From Perkinsus olseni (Eukaryota > Perkinsozoa > Perkinsida): DNA of 32,754 nt. Numbering within the stretch: the first letter of the stretch is position 1; every line of letters begins with the position of its first letter. Position numbers and translations under genes: made by a program. The notes under the pieces are model-generated. The model did no database searches. It saw nothing but the letters and a program-made list of their open reading frames with translations, and had not been told where the DNA came from. The stretch lies in contig JABANN010000398.1 of the NCBI GenBank assembly GCA_013115125.1, positions 1 through 32,754 on the forward strand. The letters run 5' to 3'. Of this stretch, positions 8,869 through 19,890 are shown in pieces.

Positions 8869-11607
8869 TGTGGACAAGCTAGTCCGCAGTCGGTCGCCAT
8901 GACCTCAACTGTCTCGGACGGTGGCACTCGGCAATTGAGTGGAACAAGCAACACCGAACGATGGTGATGATGAGAGCAGCGGCGGCGTCAAGTGATGAGG
9001 ACCTGTTACAGATTGGTGGGCTGCTGCGCTGACATAACGTAGTTCAACCCATGTAAGGGTCCCGTCACCTTAATTGTCTCCCTTCAACACGAGAGTGGCA
9101 CGGAGAAAAACTGGTTCGTGTGCGGCTGATTTGCGGAAGCAACGTGGATGCCCGCAAAGGAAAAGGCGAAAGCCACCATCAGGCTTAAGCACGACAGCAA
9201 AACAGACTAGAGGCAACAATGCCAAAACACTGCCTGGACCAGTCAGGAGTCCCAATGGGCTCGGACATATGGTAGGGCGTTTAGAAGACCGCCCCCATCA
9301 TCATGGGCTTCGTAGCGGATCGCAACAAACTCGATGATAGCTGAGTCGATTTGAATGATAGGCCGTGAATGCAGCCAATGTGGAATATGTATACCATCAC
9401 ACAAGTTGTGTTGAAGAGGTGCCACTACAGAGTTGAGGACGACCTAAAACTGGTCGTCATGATTGGATAGTCGTCTAAGCGACATCCTTAGAAATCTTGA
9501 TGAAGTGCACCGAGGACGTATCGACCTCAGCGGAGTACTCCTCTTTGAATCGCCCGACGTCTCGTTTGTCGAGTATATCCCTCACACTGAACCTGACGAA
9601 GAGAGCTCATCTCTCAGAGTTGTGAAAACATGCTGTATATTTAGACCGATCCCTCCGAGGAGAGAATCTCCCGAATCACGAAATGCCCGGACACTGTCGA
9701 GCATTCTCTTTGGAGTCTCGCTGCGTTAACTGGATAGCTGCCCGCTGTTGGCGATGATTAGCATTCCCCTATACCCCATCAGCAACCCCACTATGGGGTC
9801 CGCGGATAAGATAAACATGTATGGTACCGCACAGGGGACGTACATTCTCCGGTGGTGCGGCATCCGGGAGAAGCAGAGATAAGTTCTGCCTCGGCTGAAG
9901 ATGTGCCCACCTGGTTTCTGCCTCCCATCCCGGTATATGTTGAGCTGGGCGCAGTACTACGGCTCTTGGGAGGAAAATAGAATTCGTATTTTGCAGCAGA
10001 ACCGCCCAGGTATCCCCCGAAGTGCGGGTGCCGGTAAGTTCCTTTATCCATATCCTCAATCCATTCTCCGACCATGCTACGTAGCCCTGAGGTCAAAAGC
10101 AAAGGTGAAGCCATCACTGGCGATAGTTGCATCCGTCGCTGGGAAAAGCGAAGTTGCGGGAATACTGGATGATGAGGGCATCTCATTTTCCACACCTGTT
10201 TTCCGAGAGGATCTTGATTGACCGCGATGATCTCCCTATTCTGGACGATCTCTCTCGCCCATGGAGGCATCGCTCGGAGGTCTGCTGTCATGTAACTACA
10301 GCGATGAAGATGCCAATACATTGAGGACATCGATTACAGCCACAACAACGCTGATACGACACCTATCTTACAGAGGGGCGGCTAGGATGGCCCACAGGGA
10401 GAACTGTGACTGCTGCTCGGACAGGCTCAGACCGTTATTGCCGACCAGGATCCTGAAGGGAAGGCGAGGCTTATGGCGAAGGCTCTGGTAGGAGCAGCAC
10501 GAGCGATACATTTAAGGGGGACGGCAACTCACATATCGGGGTCGTTCCAGTGGCCTGGACCAGCTGCTCTGACCTGAATGTAATACACAGGGGATGTTCT
10601 ACTGCTGCAGGGGGACCGGTATAATAGAGGAACTCACCAGAACGTTGGTTGGACTGTTCCGAGCCCAGAAGTTGGTGATACTCAGAACTACTGCCCAACT
10701 GTCGTAGATGTCGCCGTAGTTACGCCAGAGGTTGCACGCCGGGGCAATCTCCTTCACGAGAACGTCATTCTTCTCAGCATGGTCTGATAGGTATGCCGGC
10801 CAACTACAGAAGAATTTGCATCAAACCCCAAAATCTTGGCTCCAGGATCTAGCAGATGGGAGAACCCCATTGGGGTTCCTGGATTCACCTGCACGAGTAG
10901 AGTATCGGCCTATTCGTTGCGTTAAGGATCCTCCCGAGCTCAGGATATAACTTGCCGTAGGCCTGCCATCATGGTCACTATGGTATAGAGAGATGCAATC
11001 CCCACTCACATTGGCGTCGGCGTAGCATCCATCAACCTTCAAGGAGTCGATCCCCCACTCAGCGAAGGTTTTGATGTCCTGTTCGAAGTGCCCCTCCAGG
11101 CCTGGATATCCACCGCATGTATACGTACCGATATCCTGAAGGGACCGTGCTACACCGACTGGGCCGACTGCGAGTGTTCTACCGCGTAAAGTCCCAACTT
11201 GAGCCCTCGACCGTGCATGTAGTCTGCCAGCCATTTAATGCCGTGGGGGAATCGTTGTGGATCGGGAAGGATCTCGCCGGTCTTCTGATCTCTCCCCCTT
11301 GCTGACCAGCAATCGTCGATGTTAACGTATTCATAGCCGACATCTCTGAACAGCATCATCACCATGGTAACACTGGGAGTCTTCCCTACTTGTATCCATC
11401 ACGGATGAGTACATCAGCCATATCAGTGTATAACCTCTCGCTGATACAGGTATCGGGATGAGCCACACAATCAGTCTCACAGCCGAACCTCTCCCACGAC
11501 AACCACCCCATGGGAGGTGTCAACGCCAGACCATTATCGAGCCCACATACAGAGTAGTGCAGCCCGGAGAGGATGACGGATGATATCAGAGTACTGAGTT
11601 GGGACAT
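8869..11607. repeat. segmental duplication, copy A (3' flank plus GH27 gene 2)
   Basis: This segment is the partner of 13048-16028. Besides the GH27 genes themselves, the downstream flanks match closely: 8945-9100 and 13107-13260 share 'caagcaacaccgaacgatgg', 'gatgaggacctgttacagat' and 'gctgctgcgctgacataacg'. The flanks drift apart beyond about 9270 and 13440. The start of copy A ('ctagtccgcagtcggtc') matches one arm of the palindrome that begins copy B. Confidence 0.85.
9475..11607 (-). CDS. GH27 gene 2: secreted alpha-N-acetylgalactosaminidase-like enz., 10 exons
   Basis: Exons 11390-11607, 11183-11345, 11010-11135, 10889-10962, 10638-10803, 10533-10573, 10372-10452, 10196-10295, 9911-10086 and 9475-9592 join in phase to 420 residues. 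Intron positions and phases are the same as in gene 1. The signal peptide starts [15 protein letters not shown]. The nucleophile is Asp162 ([10 protein letters not shown]), the acid/base Asp225 ([11 protein letters not shown]), and the NAGA-type pair is Ser194 and Ala197. The beta-sandwich C-terminus ends FIKISKDVA. No lesion is seen, so the gene should be active. The last intron (9593-9910) carries an open frame in continuity with exon 9 that is shared with gene 3; reading through it would give another C-terminus. The ATG at 11607 is preferred because only a GTG lies upstream in frame. Confidence 0.92.
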
Positions 11608-12990
11608 TAGCGGCAATAGAATGAAACACCACTGATGAGCTATTGAGTTGCCAAAAATGTATTCCACTACGAGGATGACTATCCGCTTCGCTTGAATAGG
11701 ATCTCCGACCCCCCTAGCACCTCACGTTGGCCCAGCGTCAGGTTCGCTACCTCGAGTCACTCAACGAAACTGAGTCAGCGTAAAAGCCGTCATAACGAAT
11801 CGGATAACCACGGACACTTCCGTAATCTGGGACGGGGCTCGAATTATGGGATCGCGGGGCGCACGTACAACGTTCTACTTTGTTCGCGTACTTTCTTCGC
11901 TTTGTACTTTCATCTTTGTTCGCACGTACTTTGTTCGCGCGCACATCACACGAGCCCGCGCGCAGGCACAAGGGCTGCTGTTGAAGGTCTTGAGGTTCTT
12001 TGATGGAACGGCGAGGTAGGAAGCTCGCCGATGAAAAATGTTCCCTCCCTCACCGGCCACAAATAATTTAAAAAGGGGAGGGGGGGGAATCATTGAGGGG
12101 AGATCCACTCTGCCCGACTCTCTGAGGTGTCAAAATCGGGGCTGCGTACGATGTCTATGTTCACGTTCTGACGTGTCAGAATCTGAGCTCCGTACGATCC
12201 GTATGTTCAATGAAATAACGACTGTTGTGACTGTGACATCACTGCCCTCCGAGATGAGGCAAGGCGCGCTACCTCGCAAACGTCGGTGAGGTCGGCAAGA
12301 CTTCACGACGGCAGCGAACGCAACGCGAAGGCAAGCTATGCCGAGGGCAAAGGCGATGCTGCAAGCAACAATCGCGGTTCGGCAGGCAAAAGTTGCATCT
12401 CGAAGATTTCGGTTAGAAAAATCAGAGCGTCGATAGGACGACACCCGTCTACTCCAACGACGCCTGATAACTCGAACCGGTACTCAGGGCTTGCTAGAGT
12501 GGGAGGCCCAACCGGGACACTAGGCCACGCAGTGTCCCGTTGTGCGCTCGGCATGCGCACAGGTGTGCATGCGCGTGTCCACGCCTCGCGCTTCTAGACG
12601 CTGGTACATTACGAATGCTCGATGATGGTACATAGAAACGCTGCCGCATTCCCACTTAAGATCGTCAGGCTGTCTGAATTGGGCTCGCACGGCAATTCCA
12701 TGAGAACATATTGCGTTAAATGGTGATTGTCCCCCCACCCCGGGGCATGCGTGCAACTGCTGCCCATCGCAAATTCAAAACTTGCAGAAGATGCCATTAA
12801 GAGTCACCGCTGCTGATCTCTGGTGCTCTCGGCCACCGAGCAAGTGCCTTATCGCTCCCAGTAGGGTCGTTCAAACTCGATGTGTGGAGGGATCACAAAA
12901 GTTGAAAGGCGAGATGGTCACTTTCGGATAGCCCCATCGATATGAGTCTGCCTAAACGTGATCGGGGTCACGATTATAGGGCGGGTTACC
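11608..12990. other. gene-poor spacer between GH27 genes 2 and 3 with simple repeats
   Basis: No gene is supported. About 11875-11950 holds a degenerate tandem array of 'tttgttcgc.cgtactttc'-like units. A direct repeat pair lies at 12127-12163 and 12173-12209. A G-run follows at about 12075-12087. Around 12520-12575 are small hairpins, including CGGGACAC/GTGTCCCG and GCATGCGCAC/GTGTGCATGC. The open frames of about 100 codons near 12130-12600 have no family match. Confidence 0.45.
12127..12209 (+). repeat. 37-nt tandem-spaced direct repeat
   Basis: Copies 12127-12163 and 12173-12209 agree at 30 of 37 positions and are offset by 46 nt. Shared blocks are GTGTCA, CGTACGAT and TATGTTCA. The pair has no recognised role. 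Confidence 0.75.
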
Positions 12991-13019
12991 TTCTCCCATA
13001 CCTAACGGGTATGGGAGAA
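12991..13019. repeat. 12-bp inverted repeat next to a longer palindrome
   Basis: The arms TTCTCCCATACC (12991-13002) and GGTATGGGAGAA (13008-13019) are perfect complements with a 5-nt loop. The 55-nt palindrome begins at the next base. Confidence 0.9.
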
Positions 13020-13074
13020 TGTTCACGGTGACCGACTGCGGACTAGCCTAGTCCGCAGTCGGTCACCGTGAACA
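13020..13074. repeat. 55-nt near-perfect palindrome at a duplication boundary
   Basis: Two 27-nt arms are exact reverse complements around one central base at 13047. The left arm starts TGTTCACGGTGACCGACTGC. The right arm (CTAGTCCGCAGTCGGTCACC onward) matches the start of duplication copy A near 8869, where only one arm exists. The palindrome therefore lies at the start of copy B. Confidence 0.93.
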
Positions 13075-13650
13075 GATATTTACTCTCTCGCACGGTCGTA
13101 AGGAATTCAGCTCAGCAAGCAACACCGAACGATGGTGATGATGAGAGCAGCGTCGTCAAGTGATGAGGACCTGTTACAGATTGGAGGGCTGCTGCGCTGA
13201 CATAACGTAGTTCAACCCATGCAAGGGTCCCATCACCTTAATTGTCTCTCTTCAACACGAGAATGGCACGGAGAAAGCCTGGTCCGCGTAGGCAGCGCGG
13301 ACGGCCGCACAACTACGAAGTCGGATTCCACCATCAGGCTTAAGCATGACAACAAGGAAGAGCGAGCGCGAGAGCACCAATATCAAAACACGGCCTGGAC
13401 AAGATAGGAGTCCCAATGGCCTCAATTATATGGCGAGGAGTATTAAGGGTGTTAAGGACCGCCACTACTATGGACTCCATGGCAGATCTCAATAAATTCG
13501 GTGATATCGTTGATTTTAGCGCTCGGCCTTGGCTCGGCACTGCCGAGTCTGGCTGCCGGCGCGGCAAAGTACGCATACCATCACAAGGAGACACCATCAA
13601 AGAACTGTAGACCTCAAACCGGTCATCACAACTGGATCGTGAGATGGATA

Positions 13651-16028
13651 TCAGCAACGCAGCTTGCGAGAAATGGTACTGGCCTTTGACGAAGGCGGAC
13701 AAATCTTCCGAATCTTGATGAAGTTTACCGAGGACGGATCGACCTCAGCGGAGTACTGTTCCTTGAATCGCCCGACATTTTGTCTGTGGAATATATCCCT
13801 CACCCAGAGCCTGACGAGAACAGATGTGAAGGCATGCTACATACTCAGAGTCTCGCTGCGTTAACTGGATAGCTGCCCGCTGTTGGCGTTGGTTAGCATT
13901 CCCCTATACCCCATCAGCAACCCCACTATGGGGTCCGCGGATAAGATAAACATGTATGGTACCGCACAGGGGACGTACATTCTGCAGTGGTGCAGCATCC
14001 GGGAGAAGCAGAGATAAGTTCTGCCTCGGCTGAAGATGTGCCCACCTGGTTCCTGCCTCCCATCCCGGTATGTGTTCAGCCGGGCGCAGCACAAGCCGTT
14101 TTGGGCCATACATGTCGTTGGTATTCTGTAGAGGGACCGCCCAGGTATCTCCCGGCCTGTCGGTACCGCGGAGCTCCTTAATCCAGATGCGGACACCATC
14201 TTCCGACCATACGACGTAACCCTGCAGTGAACAGAAGAGCGAAGTTCCCGGGGCCATAGACAGCCTTATGTTCGCAAATAACTCCGCAAAAACGTATTAG
14301 ATGATATAAGCTCTCTCCTCATCTCACCTGTTTGCCGAGTCTTGTCGAGCCGCGGCCAACGCCGCACCTTGGTTGAGTGATATCGCCATCTTATTCTTAA
14401 CAATAGTTCTAGCCCAGGACGGCATTCTTCTTAGATCAGCGGCCATGTACCTGCGCAAACTGGTATCCTTGCCGGAACCGCAGTTTGGCGCCTATCTTAC
14501 AACGGAGCGGCAATGGTGGCCCACAGGGCGAAGTGTGACTCCTGCTCGGACAGGCTTAGACCGTTGTTGCCGACCAGTACCCTGAAAGGAGGGTGAGAAC
14601 AACGACGGAAGGTGTGAAATTGCCATGATGCAGAGGATGGGAGTTCGAAGAGTGTATGGCCTCGCCCACACCGGTTATCCGGCCATCAGTGCCAGTGCCA
14701 GAGCCAGCAGCCGGGCAGTAGCCGGTATTTGTTATTACAGTTGGACACGAGAGCCGGCCTGCCAGACCCCATACCCAGTCTGGGTTGAGTCTGCGGTCTC
14801 TAGTATCCTACCTCCACATCCCGGGAGCGTGCCCTCTGCGGCCTTGGCCGTACAGCCTACTATAGCGCAAAAACTTTCTTAAGTGCGTCTCCTCCGCGTG
14901 GAAATGTCGCTCACGCGGGCCCTTCTGCGTAGGATTGTTACCAGGGTAGGAGCAGCACGAGCGATGCATTCAAGGGGGATGGCAACTCACATATCGGGGT
15001 CATTCCAATGGCCTGGACCAGCTGCTCTGACCTGAATGTAATACACAGGGGATGTTCTACTGCTGCAGGGGGACCGGTATAATAGAGGAACTCACCAGAA
15101 CGTTGGTTGGACTGTTCCGAGCCCAGAAGTTGGTGATACTCAGAACTACTGCCCAACTGTCGTAGATGTCGCCGTAGTTACGCCAGAGGTTGCAAGCCGG
15201 GGCAATCTCCTTTACGAGAACGTCATTCTTCTCACCATGGTCTGGCAGGTACGCCGGCCAACTACGTGCCATAAGGCATCGAGCGCCCACAGATGCGGTT
15301 CTTACCATACCTGCACGAGTAGAGTATCGGCCTATTCGTTGCGTTGAGGATCCTCCCGAGCTCAGGATATAACTTGCCGTAGGCCTGAAACCTACTCTGT
15401 GGTCTAAGGTGCACCATTCCCACTCACAGTCGGGTCGGCGTAGCATCCATCAACCTTTAAGGAATCAATCCCCCACTCAGCGAAGGTTTTGATGTCCTGT
15501 TCGAAGTGCCCCTCCAGGCCTGGATATCCACCGCATGTATACGTACCGATATCCTGAAGGGACCGTGCTACACCGACTGGGCCGACTGCGAGTGTTCTAC
15601 CGCGTAAAGTCCCAACTTGAGCCCTCGACGGTGCATGTAGTCTGCCAGCCATTTAATGCCGTGGGGGAATCGTTGTGGATCGGGGAGGATCTCGCCGGTC
15701 TTCTGATCTCTCCCCCTTGCTGACCAGCAATCGTCGATATTAACGTATTCATAGCCGACATCTCTGAACAGCATCATCACCATGGTAACACTGGGAGTCT
15801 TCCCTACTTGTATCCATCACGGATGAGTACATCAGCCATATCAGTGTATAACCTCTCGCTGATACAGGTATCGGGATGAGCCACACAATCAGTCTCACAG
15901 CCGAACCTCTCCCACGACAACCACCCCACGGGAGGTGTCAACGCCAGACCATTATCGAGCCCATACACAGAGTAGTGCAACCCGGAGAGGATGACCAATG
16001 ATACCAGAGTGAAAAGGAGTCGACGCAT
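13651..16028 (-). CDS. GH27 gene 3: alpha-N-acetylgalactosaminidase-like, with altered exon 8
   Basis: Exons 15808-16028, 15601-15763, 15428-15553, 15311-15384, 15096-15261, 14991-15031, 14501-14581, 14328-14450, 14046-14221 or 14046-14264, and 13651-13810. Catalytic Asp163 and Asp226 and the NAGA-type Ser195/Ala198 remain. Three oddities suggest relaxed constraint. The invariant TPPMGW reads TPPVGW. Intron 6 (14582-14990) is 409 nt against 80 in gene 2. Exon 8 loses the INQDPLGKQ consensus: after SLNQ comes an unrelated Ala-rich stretch and the frame shifts by two against the usual exon 9. An alternative acceptor before 14264 restores the frame and adds an [14 protein letters not shown] segment, giving about 457 residues. 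Either the gene has adapted its splicing or it is decaying. Confidence 0.78.
14582..14990 (-). other. expanded intron 6 of GH27 gene 3
   Basis: Its two ends match the 80-nt intron 6 of gene 2 (10453-10532). About 330 nt in the middle are absent from genes 1 and 2. The extra sequence includes 'cagtgccagtgccagagccag' repeats at about 14688-14708. No transposon ends or target-site duplication are seen. Confidence 0.6.
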
Positions 16029-16601
16029 GAGTGGTAACAAATGAATGAGATACGACTAATCAGCGGTTAACTGCTTCTGCTCTCCTTCCCTATGGTTGCG
16101 ACCTCCCGCGCATCATCAGACAGCCCCACCGCGAGTGAGACGTTCAGCCAGATAAAAGCCACAACGGATAGGGGTTATCGGGGAAGTGAGTCTCATATTA
16201 TGAGTAGGTATGATAGCACTCGAACACAGAGATGTTCAATCAACATACGAACTGCCAGGCACGTATGGCTGCCTTTACCGGACAACTCCGATGCTACAAG
16301 AATCCAATCTCAATAGCCTTTCCACGGGATTAAACAGAACCATATACCCATTTACAGCGTCGAGTGGAGTGAGTAGTGACAAATCCTAGCCGCTGATTGG
16401 TGGGCCGTTTTTTACTGCTAGTCTAACACTCTAGATGGGGATCGCAAGCCTTCAACACAACGAGGCGGCAATGAACTCGACAGACCCGTGGGTTCTGATC
16501 GAAATCATCTGTATCATCATCTCATGCGAACATCGCTCCAAGTAGAGAGCACGAAATGGCGGATAGAAAACGGCCGCTGAAGAAGAGGACTGGAGACGGA
16601 C
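16029..16601. other. spacer between GH27 gene 3 and IFT46
   Basis: This probably contains the promoter of GH27 gene 3 and the 3' flank of IFT46. No further gene is recognised. Confidence 0.4.
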
Positions 16602-19352
16602 CTACCGGAGGGAGGTAAGCTCGCTGTTGAACATCAGAGTATCACACTCACCAAGCGGGAGCACATTCAGCCGATCATGATACTCGCGCGGCCTTCCTTC
16701 GTTTCCCCACTGGGAACGTCGTTCACCCCATCGGAAGGGGGAGTTGCGAAGTGTGGATTGGAGGTGAAATCTGACGCACCCCACGAGATACCGGTCTGGG
16801 GCACAGCGGAGCCAGTGTGGCTGTTGATAGGCTGAGGACATAGCCCCTCCAACTACACTGAAACCGGTGTTTTGTACTTCCACTTGGGTAGAGCAATTAA
16901 GGAAGCGGATCAATGAAGAGGGAGTTTGACTCATCACAAGGGAGGCGGCAGTGCACCCACCGAGATAGAGCGAGAAGAGCATGTGGAGGGCCTCGATGAT
17001 ACTTGCCGTGCTGTTGTCGTGTACGGGGATGTCCAGCATAGCGCAAATTATCCTGAGGTTGAAGCAAGCAAGATACCAACAAAATCGATGCTCATGAATC
17101 GTCAAACAGTGGTGGCGATCTTCTGAGAATGACAGAGTTTTTACCGAATATACGTGACTAGGTCCACATCCAAATCCGGGCTTGGGTCAGGTAGAGCAGC
17201 TGTCGAAGAAAGATACTCCTCCATCTCTGGTGGCCATGCCTGAGCTTGGGGACCTATCCTATAAGGTTGGTTGCGCGGAAGATACCTGCATGAGCCGCTC
17301 GACAGACGGCATCTTGTGGGAGTAGTTCATGACTGATGAGGTTGTAGCCCCTTCTTTATGTAACTCATCGATCTGGGAAATCCAATTGTCAACCTAGGCA
17401 ATGGCAGGTCGTGAAGATACGCCTTCTCGTAATCATCATCCTGAGGTTGGCACCTCCCTCTGGTTGATAGTCTCGGGGTAAGGAACCCTGCGAACCCTCA
17501 GCGAATCAACCTTCCCGCACTGTGTCACCGATCGGAGTTTCTAAGGCAAATGCGTCAGGTCAGCAGGTCCCGTGATACGGGTGAGCTCACCAGCTGCACC
17601 ACTGCAGGGTCGCTCTGGCTCAAAGTCGGCTCATCGAGCTCCACCAGACCCAGTCCATTCAGCTGAATCGACGACGTGAGTGGCCTCCATGATACTCTCA
17701 TACCTTGGACATCACATCCGTCACTCCCACACCGGTATCAGGGCCCTCCCCCCTCGAACCCCCTCTGAGCCCTGCACTCGGCGGGGGTATCTTCAGGGCT
17801 GCGTCGACCTGCTCCAAACTTCACACATCCAAAGCTGGTCAACTTAGGTGGCATGATACCTCCCCAACGGCCGGTATGAGGTCGGGTATGAAGGGTTTGA
17901 GGCGTGTCTCCAGCTCCACAGTGTGAGGGTTATAACGTCCGATGTACCCGAAGAGATCTTTAATCTCATTCGATACGTTGAGATTGGCGAAGTCCTCGGC
18001 ACGATACCTGATGCGGCAGTGTGAAGGAGGCCCTCGAAGGGAGCATGGCCCACCCTCGAGTGGTAGGAGGGTCCACGCTGCCCCTGACCAGCTTATGCGT
18101 CCCTGAAGACTGTGCCTTGACCTCCGCACCCGGAGGCGAATCGCCAGCTGACGATGACGACGATGACGAGGACCTGAGTCGAACCCCCGCGTTCTCCACT
18201 GTCCTCAACCTGATCCCGATACGAGCCATGATGGATCGGGATGAGGGCATATCCTGGCGAAGCAGCACTACCCAGAAGACGATGAGGATGCCGAGGACGA
18301 GGAGCTCTCCGCACTCCCATGGTCATGCCCCACTTTCTTTACACTGGGCACCGGTACTTGCCCAGATTGGTCGGCCTCAGGCATGAGACTTCCTGCCGAT
18401 GGCGCAGCAGCCTGATATGCAGTATCCAAGTTTCGATAATCTCGCCTCCACACAGTTGCTAACGGAACCGCAACAGATTTCCAAAGAAGGAATTACAGCC
18501 CAGGATAGGATGTTCGAAGCAGACGCGCCCTACGGAACAATAGCAGCGGGATAACCCAAGCCCATTCGACTGCTCCCGTAAGGGACTCTGCAATCATCTC
18601 TGAGGCAAGGCGACACCCCCAGCAGGTAATGGAAAAACGACTTCGATAATATTTTTTGGGGGCACCCACTAACAGCCACGAGTGAGCTACGGAGGAAACC
18701 CGAAAATTCCGCGTCTGGCTAAGTGAACGCCCACCTGAGCAGTTTCTCTTGTGGGCGGAGAACCCGTAGTGAAATTCCTCGATTCGAGAACGGCAACTTC
18801 AGTAGAGGAGCCCAGAGGACCGGTAATCTCATCAGTGGGAAATTTTGGAGAGACATCACGTGCTCCATCGCTGCCACGACTACTGCGAGGAGTAGATACA
18901 CTGTCTTCGCCGCTCTCTGAGATACACCTCTGTCATCCCTATGGCGACTGTGACTCCCACCGTAGTGGCTGGCGTGGGGCTCCTTATCCTGAGGACTGCC
19001 CTGAACCTCCACATCAGAGCTGATCTCCTCTTCTTCTTCATCGTCTATCGGGTGGTCGCCCTGCAGCACGTCGAAGACCTCATCATAGGGTCTGTTGTCG
19101 ATAACCCTTCTGCTGTTACTCGTTGTGAACTCTGACACAGTCCATATATACTTATTATGGCACTGATTAGTGTAATCTTATTATGCTTATAGCGCAGTCC
19201 TTTATCGAATTGATAGGCAATTGAAACGAGGATTCACCCCCCCCCCTTCGCGATAGAGGACGGCAGAAGTGTTAAGAGGAAAACTCACTCGATGAGAACT
19301 CGCTCTCACTCTCCTCTGATTGTGGTTCTTCAAAGTACCCCGTAGCAGCCAT
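16602..19352 (-). CDS. IFT46: intraflagellar transport protein 46, at least 11 exons
   Basis: IFT46 is a subunit of the IFT-B core that carries cargo into cilia. The conserved part is unambiguous. Exons: 17860-18007 (FANLNVSNEIKDLFGYI, LKPFIPDLIPAVGE), 17704-17808 (VDAALKIPPP), 17591-17662 (GLGLVELDEPTLSQSDP), 17454-17540, 17286-17393 (WISQIDELHK, MPSVERLMQ), 17145-17239 (AWPPEMEEYL) and 16961-17052 (IICAMLDIPVHD, LHMLFSLYL). All join in phase through short introns. An upstream exon ends LLPLEG at 18054. The acidic, Ser-rich N-terminus is less certain: 19289-19352 gives the start MAATGYFEEPQ, 19131 downward gives FTTSNSRRVIDNRPYDE, and another piece lies at about 18270-18410. The tail below 16961 is not resolved; the open frame stops at 16602. 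The gene implies a flagellated stage. Confidence 0.92.
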
Positions 19353-19650
19353 CGAGTGACAGCGAAGTGTCTGGTGAATAACAACCGCCTTAGACGAAAT
19401 CCCCAACAGCACGAAGACAACCTCCGCCCTCATTGACCGACTCTCACTCGACAATGCCAGGGTCTATTCGACGATATTGTGGTAATATTACAACATGGCG
19501 CTTCCGAGACACTCCGTATGGGGAGAACTCTTCGAGTCAAATTGGAGGCGCCTTTTCCATCGCCGTGGATGTCAGTGACAGACCTCTCGATCGTGGTGGG
19601 GACATCATACGATCGGAGGGGCGAGAGGGGACCTCTAATACCTAGCAGAG

Positions 19651-19675
19651 ATGCGGTAGGGATTCCCTACCGCAT
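19651..19675. repeat. 25-nt palindrome
   Basis: The arms ATGCGGTAGGGA and TCCCTACCGCAT are exact reverse complements around one central T at 19663. The geometry (odd length, single-base centre) is that of the palindromes at 4389 and 13020. Confidence 0.9.
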
Positions 19676-19759
19676 AATGCAAGACTCTCCATCACGTTAC
19701 GGAAAGAAGGGTGCAGCCAGCACTCAAGCACCCGTCGTACCTTGTGGACGTCTGCCCGT

Positions 19760-19890
19760 CCTATAAATCTTCAAACGACGACAGCGTACGAACAACTGAA
19801 CTCATCCCAACTGGGTTGGTAATTCATTGAACGCAACTACTACACCTCTCCGACTTGTTCTCGATCAGTTAAACCATGATCTTACGAGGA
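19760..19890 (-). repeat. diverged repeat pair, member 1
   Basis: This resembles 21475-21620. Shared blocks in order are 'aaatcttc', 'actgaactcatcccaactg / actaaactcacctcaactg', 'ttcattgaa / ttcatcaaa' and 'ccatgatcttacgagg / ccacgatcatgcgagg'. On the - strand both could hold a hydrophobic start followed by FNELPTQL / FDELLNQL and a GT, so they may be first exons of an unknown secreted family. That is speculative. Confidence 0.5.

Larger units (their letters stand above)
13048..16028. repeat. segmental duplication, copy B (3' flank plus GH27 gene 3)
   Basis: Partner of 8869-11607. The copy contains GH27 gene 3 and its 3' flank. It is longer than copy A mainly because intron 6 of gene 3 has grown by about 330 nt. 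Confidence 0.85.

Noticed and set aside
12130-12600. Overlapping frames of about 100 codons on both strands
   Set aside because: No family, no signal peptide, no splice support; they lie among small repeats and GC-rich hairpins.
13219-13702. Possible gene in the 3' flank of GH27 gene 3
   Set aside because: The matching flank of gene 2 (9074-9425) does not conserve either reading frame, so it behaves as noncoding sequence.
16667-16852. Second frame in the IFT46 tail as a separate gene
   Set aside because: It overlaps the probable last exon region of IFT46. It could be part of the true tail, but it does not stand alone.
18021-18386. + strand frame with an Asp run
   Set aside because: It is antisense to the Ser-rich N-terminal part of IFT46; the Asp codons are the complement of the TCG/TCA Ser codons.
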